Shown here: positions 59,421 to 64,000 of the stretch, piece after piece
How positions within the stretch are numbered: position 1 is the first letter of the stretch
Layout: every line of letters starts with the position of its first letter
NCBI RefSeq assembly: GCF_011320075.1
Contig: NZ_JAANPA010000009.1
Location: forward strand, 1 to 64,000
From: Sphingosinicella sp. YJ22
Lineage (GTDB): Bacteria > Pseudomonadota > Alphaproteobacteria > Sphingomonadales > Sphingomonadaceae
Direction of reading: 5' to 3'
Length of the DNA: 64,000 nt
Program-made: the position numbers and the translations under genes
The notes under the pieces: generated by a model
Told to the model about the DNA's origin: nothing
The model's database searches: none
What the model saw: only the letters and a program-made list of their open reading frames with translations

Positions 59421-60218
59421 TCAGAACGGATTGCCGATGCTGAAGCTGACGAACAAGGCGACGCCGGCGGAGAATTGGTCGCGCGATCCGAAATTGCGGA
59501 CGATCGGCGAGTCGGCCGCGTCGCCGACCAAGCGGTCGTAACCGGCATAGCCGTAGATGCCGAAGCTTCGGCTGAGCTGGTGGGTGATCCCGGCGACGGC
59601 GCCGACCGCGCGGATGCCGCCGTCGGGGTCGTAGACCGGGAGGCCCGTCGCCGCGGCGACGGCGGGGGTCACTCCGAAATAGGCCTGCGCATAATCGTCG
59701 TCGTTGAGGCGCAGGCGCGGGCCGATGGTGAACAAGGTGTCGTTGCCGCCGCGCAGGGCGAAGTCCGCCGCGACCGTGCCGACCAGCCCGTCATGGCCGC
59801 CGAGGCCCTTCTGGCCTTCGAGGCGGATTCGGAAAGCGGGGCTGATGTTGATATTGACGAAGGCTCCGGCCTCGACGGTGAAGTCGACGTCGCCGACCGC
59901 CGCGCCGACATCGTCCTCGTCGCGCTCGCTTTGGAACTGGAGCAGAGGCCCGAAGTCGACGACGCTGTCGCGGCCCAGCAGGCCGATGCCGAAGCCGTCG
60001 TCGGGCGTGCGGAACGGGATCGGCGCGCCTTCGCGACGGACGAAGCCGGTGACCAGCGGGCCGAGCCCGTAATCGTCCGCGCCGGGATATTTGGGAAGGA
60101 GCTGGCCGCCGCCGCCGATGCTGAGGATCCGCGGCGGCTCCTCGTCGTCCTGGGCGAGCGCGGGTGACGCGGCGAGAGCGGATGCGGCGGCGAGGCCGAA
60201 GCAGAAGGCGCGGATCAT
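59421..60218 (-). CDS. MipA/OmpV-family outer membrane protein
   Basis: A 265-residue outer-membrane beta-barrel. A signal peptide lies at about 1-22 (ending SPALA). The mature part has alternating amphipathic strands (GLGPLVTGFVRREGAPIPFR, FRIRLEGQKGLGGHDGLVG, TIGPRLRLNDDDYAQAYFGV) and ends in Phe (FVSFSIGNPF), the Bam recognition residue. The family scaffolds lytic enzymes (MipA) or acts as a porin. The start at 60218 is preceded by a purine-rich stretch; the longer frame to 60329 translates a dispersed repeat (LDPRFREDDHDK) and is not real. Confidence 0.88.
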   Translation of the reverse strand: MIRAFCFGLAAASALAASPALAQDDEEPPRILSIGGGGQLLPKYPGADDYGLGPLVTGFVRREGAPIPFRTPDDGFGIGLLGRDSVVDFGPLLQFQSERDEDDVGAAVGDVDFTVEAGAFVNINISPAFRIRLEGQKGLGGHDGLVGTVAADFALRGGNDTLFTIGPRLRLNDDDYAQAYFGVTPAVAAATGLPVYDPDGGIRAVGAVAGITHQLSRSFGIYGYAGYDRLVGDAADSPIVRNFGSRDQFSAGVALFVSFSIGNPF

Positions 60219-60240
60219 GGAAGCCCCCTTCTTGTCATGG

Positions 60241-60265
60241 TCATCCTCGCGAAAGCGGGGATCCA
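60241..60265. repeat. Dispersed palindromic repeat (GTCATCC-type)
   Basis: The 25-bp core tcatcctcgcgaaagcgggg with flanks forms an 8-bp stem (atcctcgc at 60243-60250 with 60255-60262, one G.T pair) capped by a GAAA tetraloop. It belongs to the common sphingomonad intergenic repeat whose translation gives DPRFREDD. It lies upstream of the MipA-like gene. Confidence 0.65.
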
Positions 60266-60359
60266 GCTGCCTTTTAATGGAAGCCGTTCGAGCAGAAAGA
60301 AAAAAGCGGGAGCCGGTTCCGGCGGCCAAGAAACAATGCGGTTTCGTTGCCGCGAAAGC

Positions 60360-62368
<2,009 letters not shown>

Positions 62369-62369
<1 letters not shown>

Positions 62370-62833
62370 CAGAACCGATTTCTACTGCTGTCGAAAACTG
62401 GAATCTCGGTGGGTGAGCAGGTCATCCGCCATTCGATCTCGCTGTAATTTCCGTGCGGGAGATCGCGGTGGGTGAAAAATTGTGCAGTGCCATCGGCACG
62501 ATTCACCTTGAATTCGCACAGGTAGCCATAGCGGGAGTTGTCAGCTCGGACCTGGATCAAGCCGGCGGAGAAGTCCACGCTCGTGAGATAGCCGTCTACG
62601 GCACAAACTTCCTCGAATTCCTGCCGCGGTTCCAACACCCTCTGAACGCGCTCGGCGGTTTCGTCGAAAACGAAGACCTGGCGAGGCAGATCGTAATTGC
62701 GGACGGTAGGGCCATTAGGGAAGGTGTCGGTGAAGCGAGCGTCACCTGTGCACTGGATGGCGAAGCGATCCGCGGCCTGACCACCGCCACCTGTCAGCGC
62801 GATTAAGCCAAGAACGACGCCAATCTTGGACAT
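62369..62833 (-). CDS. Exported hypothetical protein in the pccA operon
   Basis: A 154-residue protein from ATG 62833 with a signal peptide (MSKIGVVLGLIALTGGGGQA, about 1-20). The mature part has four cysteines (FAIQCTGD, EEVCAVDG, YLCEFKV, MTCSPTE), enough for two disulfides, and a beta-rich pattern (RQVFVFDETAERVQRV). No family is recognised. It is slightly more AT-rich than pccA. Its start overlaps the LprI-like gene (TGATG) and its stop overlaps pccA (TGATG), so all three are translationally coupled. Confidence 0.65.
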
Positions 62834-63219
62834 CAACGAACTTCCAACAGGCCACGCAATTGCTCGATGCGCTGGCGGGTGACGACGGCGCGGCAGCCTT
62901 CGTAGAGCATCGTCTCCATGCTCCCGCCGCGGGCCTCGTGTCCCTCATAGGTGCAATGCTCGTCGCGGAAGGTGATCCAGGCGCGCTGGGCGTTGCGAAG
63001 GGCCTGCTCGCTGGTCGGCGCCTCGTCGAACTCGCGGTTGATCTCTGCGTCGGCGCGGCGGGCGGCGGCGATCATCTGCGGCCACAGCTGGTTCAATTCG
63101 CGGTCGGCGGCCTCGAAGTCGAGATAGGCGCAGCGGTTCATCTCGGCCTGATATTGCGGATCGCGGCAGTCGGGGTCTTGGGCGCCGAGCAGGACGGCGG
63201 CCATTGCGAAGATCAGCAT
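62833..63219 (-). CDS. LprI-like (DUF1311) exported protein
   Basis: A 128-residue exported protein: a short signal (MLIFAMAAVLLGAQ) and the lysozyme-inhibitor LprI/DUF1311 pattern with paired cysteines: DCRDPQYQAEMNRCAYLDFE, ADRELNQLWPQMI, LRNAQRAWITFRDEHCTYEG and a final MLYEGCRAVVTRQRIEQLRG. In mycobacteria LprI inhibits lysozyme; elsewhere the role is unknown. The start at 63219 has an ideal aaggagggg site; the frame open to 63387 only translates the dispersed repeats upstream. It lies 13 bp after bioB. Confidence 0.85.
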   Translation of the reverse strand: MLIFAMAAVLLGAQDPDCRDPQYQAEMNRCAYLDFEAADRELNQLWPQMIAAARRADAEINREFDEAPTSEQALRNAQRAWITFRDEHCTYEGHEARGGSMETMLYEGCRAVVTRQRIEQLRGLLEVR

Positions 63220-63230
63220 CACCCCTCCTT

Positions 63231-63316
63231 CGTCATGCCGGACTTGATCCGGCATCCGCCTTTTCTTGAACCGCTTCCGTAAAGCAGGTGGACCCCGGAT
63301 CAAGTCCGGGGTGACG
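63231..63316. repeat. Pair of dispersed palindromes overlapping the bioB 3' end
   Basis: Two mutually inverted hairpins: atgccgga-cttga-tccggcat (63235-63255) and accccgga-tcaag-tccggggt (63292-63312), separated by a 36-bp spacer. They are the typical sphingomonad repeat arms (a stem of eight plus a five-base loop). They encode the last 28 or so codons and the stop of bioB. Confidence 0.8.
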
Positions 63317-64000
63317 TTCGGGCGGGGTGTCCATTGCCTGCAGTCCAAGCTTGGCGAACAACGCGGCGTCCGCCGTGGCGCCGGCATTGCCGGTCGTCAG
63401 AAGCCTGTCGCCGGTGAAGATGCTGTTGGCGCCGGCCATGAAGCACAAAGCCTGGGTGCTCTCGCTCATGCTCTCGCGGCCGGCGGAGAGGCGGACCATC
63501 GAGCGCGGCATGGTGATGCGCGCGACCGCGACGGTGCGGACGAACTCGATCTCGTCGATCTTCGCGAGCGGCGTGTCGGCCAGCATGTCGCCGAGCGGGG
63601 TCCCGCGGACGGGCACCAGAGCGTTGATCGGAACGCTTCCGGGATGCTCGGGAAGGGTCGCCAGCGCGTGGATGAATCCGACGCGGTCCTCGTGGCTCTC
63701 ACCCATGCCGACGATCCCGCCGCAGCACACGCTCATCCCGCTCGATCGCACCGCCTCCAGCGTGTCGAGCCGGTCCTGGAAGGTGCGGGTGGTGATGATC
63801 GCGCCGTAATGCTCGGGCGAGGTGTCGATATTGTGGTTGTAATAATCGAGGCCCGCGGCGGCGAGGCGGTCGGCCTGGTGCTGGGTCAGCATGCCCAGGG
63901 TCATGCAGGTTTCCAGCCCCATCGCCTTCACGCCGGCGACCATCTCGCACAGCGAGTCCATGTCGCGGTCCTTGGGATTGCGCCACGCCGCGCCCATGCA
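63233..64000 (-). CDS. bioB: Biotin synthase (partial, 5' end outside the window)
   Basis: The C-terminal part (255 residues and one more codon at the edge) of the radical-SAM enzyme that inserts sulfur into dethiobiotin. Visible segments are [55 protein letters not shown] (the [2Fe-2S] ligands region), [15 protein letters not shown] and [20 protein letters not shown]. After KLGLQAM the family sequence ends and is replaced by [15 protein letters not shown] and a further tail encoded by the dispersed repeat pair, so the natural C-terminus has been replaced or extended. The start and the CxxxCxxC cluster lie beyond the right edge. Confidence 0.93.
   Translation of the reverse strand, partial: CMGAAWRNPKDRDMDSLCEMVAGVKAMGLETCMTLGMLTQHQADRLAAAGLDYYNHNIDTSPEHYGAIITTRTFQDRLDTLEAVRSSGMSVCCGGIVGMGESHEDRVGFIHALATLPEHPGSVPINALVPVRGTPLGDMLADTPLAKIDEIEFVRTVAVARITMPRSMVRLSAGRESMSESTQALCFMAGANSIFTGDRLLTTGNAGATADAALFAKLGLQAMDTPPERHPGLDPGSTCFTEAVQEKADAGSSPA

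Noticed and set aside
63220-63387. N-terminal extension of the LprI-like protein
   Set aside because: The added residues (VTPDLIRGP and so on) are the translated dispersed repeat. The ATG at 63219 has an ideal ribosome site and is followed by a signal peptide.

Overview
The window is high-GC DNA, densely coded on both strands, from an alphaproteobacterium, most likely a member of the Sphingomonadales. This is inferred from gene content and order: a SciP (DUF1153) CtrA inhibitor, a class I polyhydroxyalkanoate (PHA) synthase with phasin, divergent lysC/ubiG, cpoB-tilS near ftsH, bioB near pccA, COQ7-type ubiquinone hydroxylase, and short palindromic intergenic repeats that encode tails such as RHPGLDPG. 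No rRNA, tRNA, CRISPR array, transposase or phage gene was seen.

Layout. 1-8.6 kb: a truncated TSUP permease end, a BTAD regulator, a KDPGal aldolase, a small membrane protein, a type III polyketide synthase coupled to a flavoprotein, a SleB-type wall hydrolase, two small exported proteins, and a first LytS/LytTR two-component pair. 8.8-16.2 kb: an unknown gene, AlaC-type aminotransferase, phaC and phasin with a well-marked promoter, clpS, a Crp/Fnr regulator and murA. 16.3-21.8 kb: an unknown membrane-anchored protein, a secreted amidohydrolase, and a tightly overlapping three-gene operon. That operon encodes a four-helix membrane protein with a predicted periplasmic cysteine-containing domain, a P-loop GTPase-like protein and a tail-anchored coiled-coil protein. 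It is the best candidate here for an undescribed system. 22-28 kb: GNAT, DUF445, and an RND efflux pump with its adaptor. 28-34 kb: two GlsB/YeaQ-type small membrane proteins, a SIMPL protein, sciP, mnmA, an APC permease and an exported unknown.

33.8-41.1 kb is a long minus-strand run of housekeeping genes: COQ7, dsbB, S41 protease, envC-like, rlmH, rsfS, nadD and ftsH. 41.2-44.2 kb holds a RES toxin/antitoxin module, a membrane protein, a 25-aa candidate peptide and an ATP-grasp enzyme, lying between ftsH and tilS, which are neighbours in many alphaproteobacteria. 44.2-49.4 kb: tilS, cpoB, a RodZ-like protein and ptsP. 49.5-53.5 kb: a stand-alone receiver protein, a 32-aa peptide, a second LytS/LytTR pair and an exported unknown. 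53.5-58 kb: lysA-lysC-nitronate monooxygenase operon and divergent ubiG. 58-64 kb: M20 peptidase, MipA-like porin, and a coupled operon bioB-LprI-like-unknown-pccA linking biotin synthesis to a biotin-dependent carboxylase.

Additional signals: two copies of a REP-like palindrome each abutting a stop codon, several strong intrinsic terminators, a phasin promoter bracketed by TGC-rich sites, a second internal start in the phasin, and a dispersed repeat that supplies the C-terminus of BioB.
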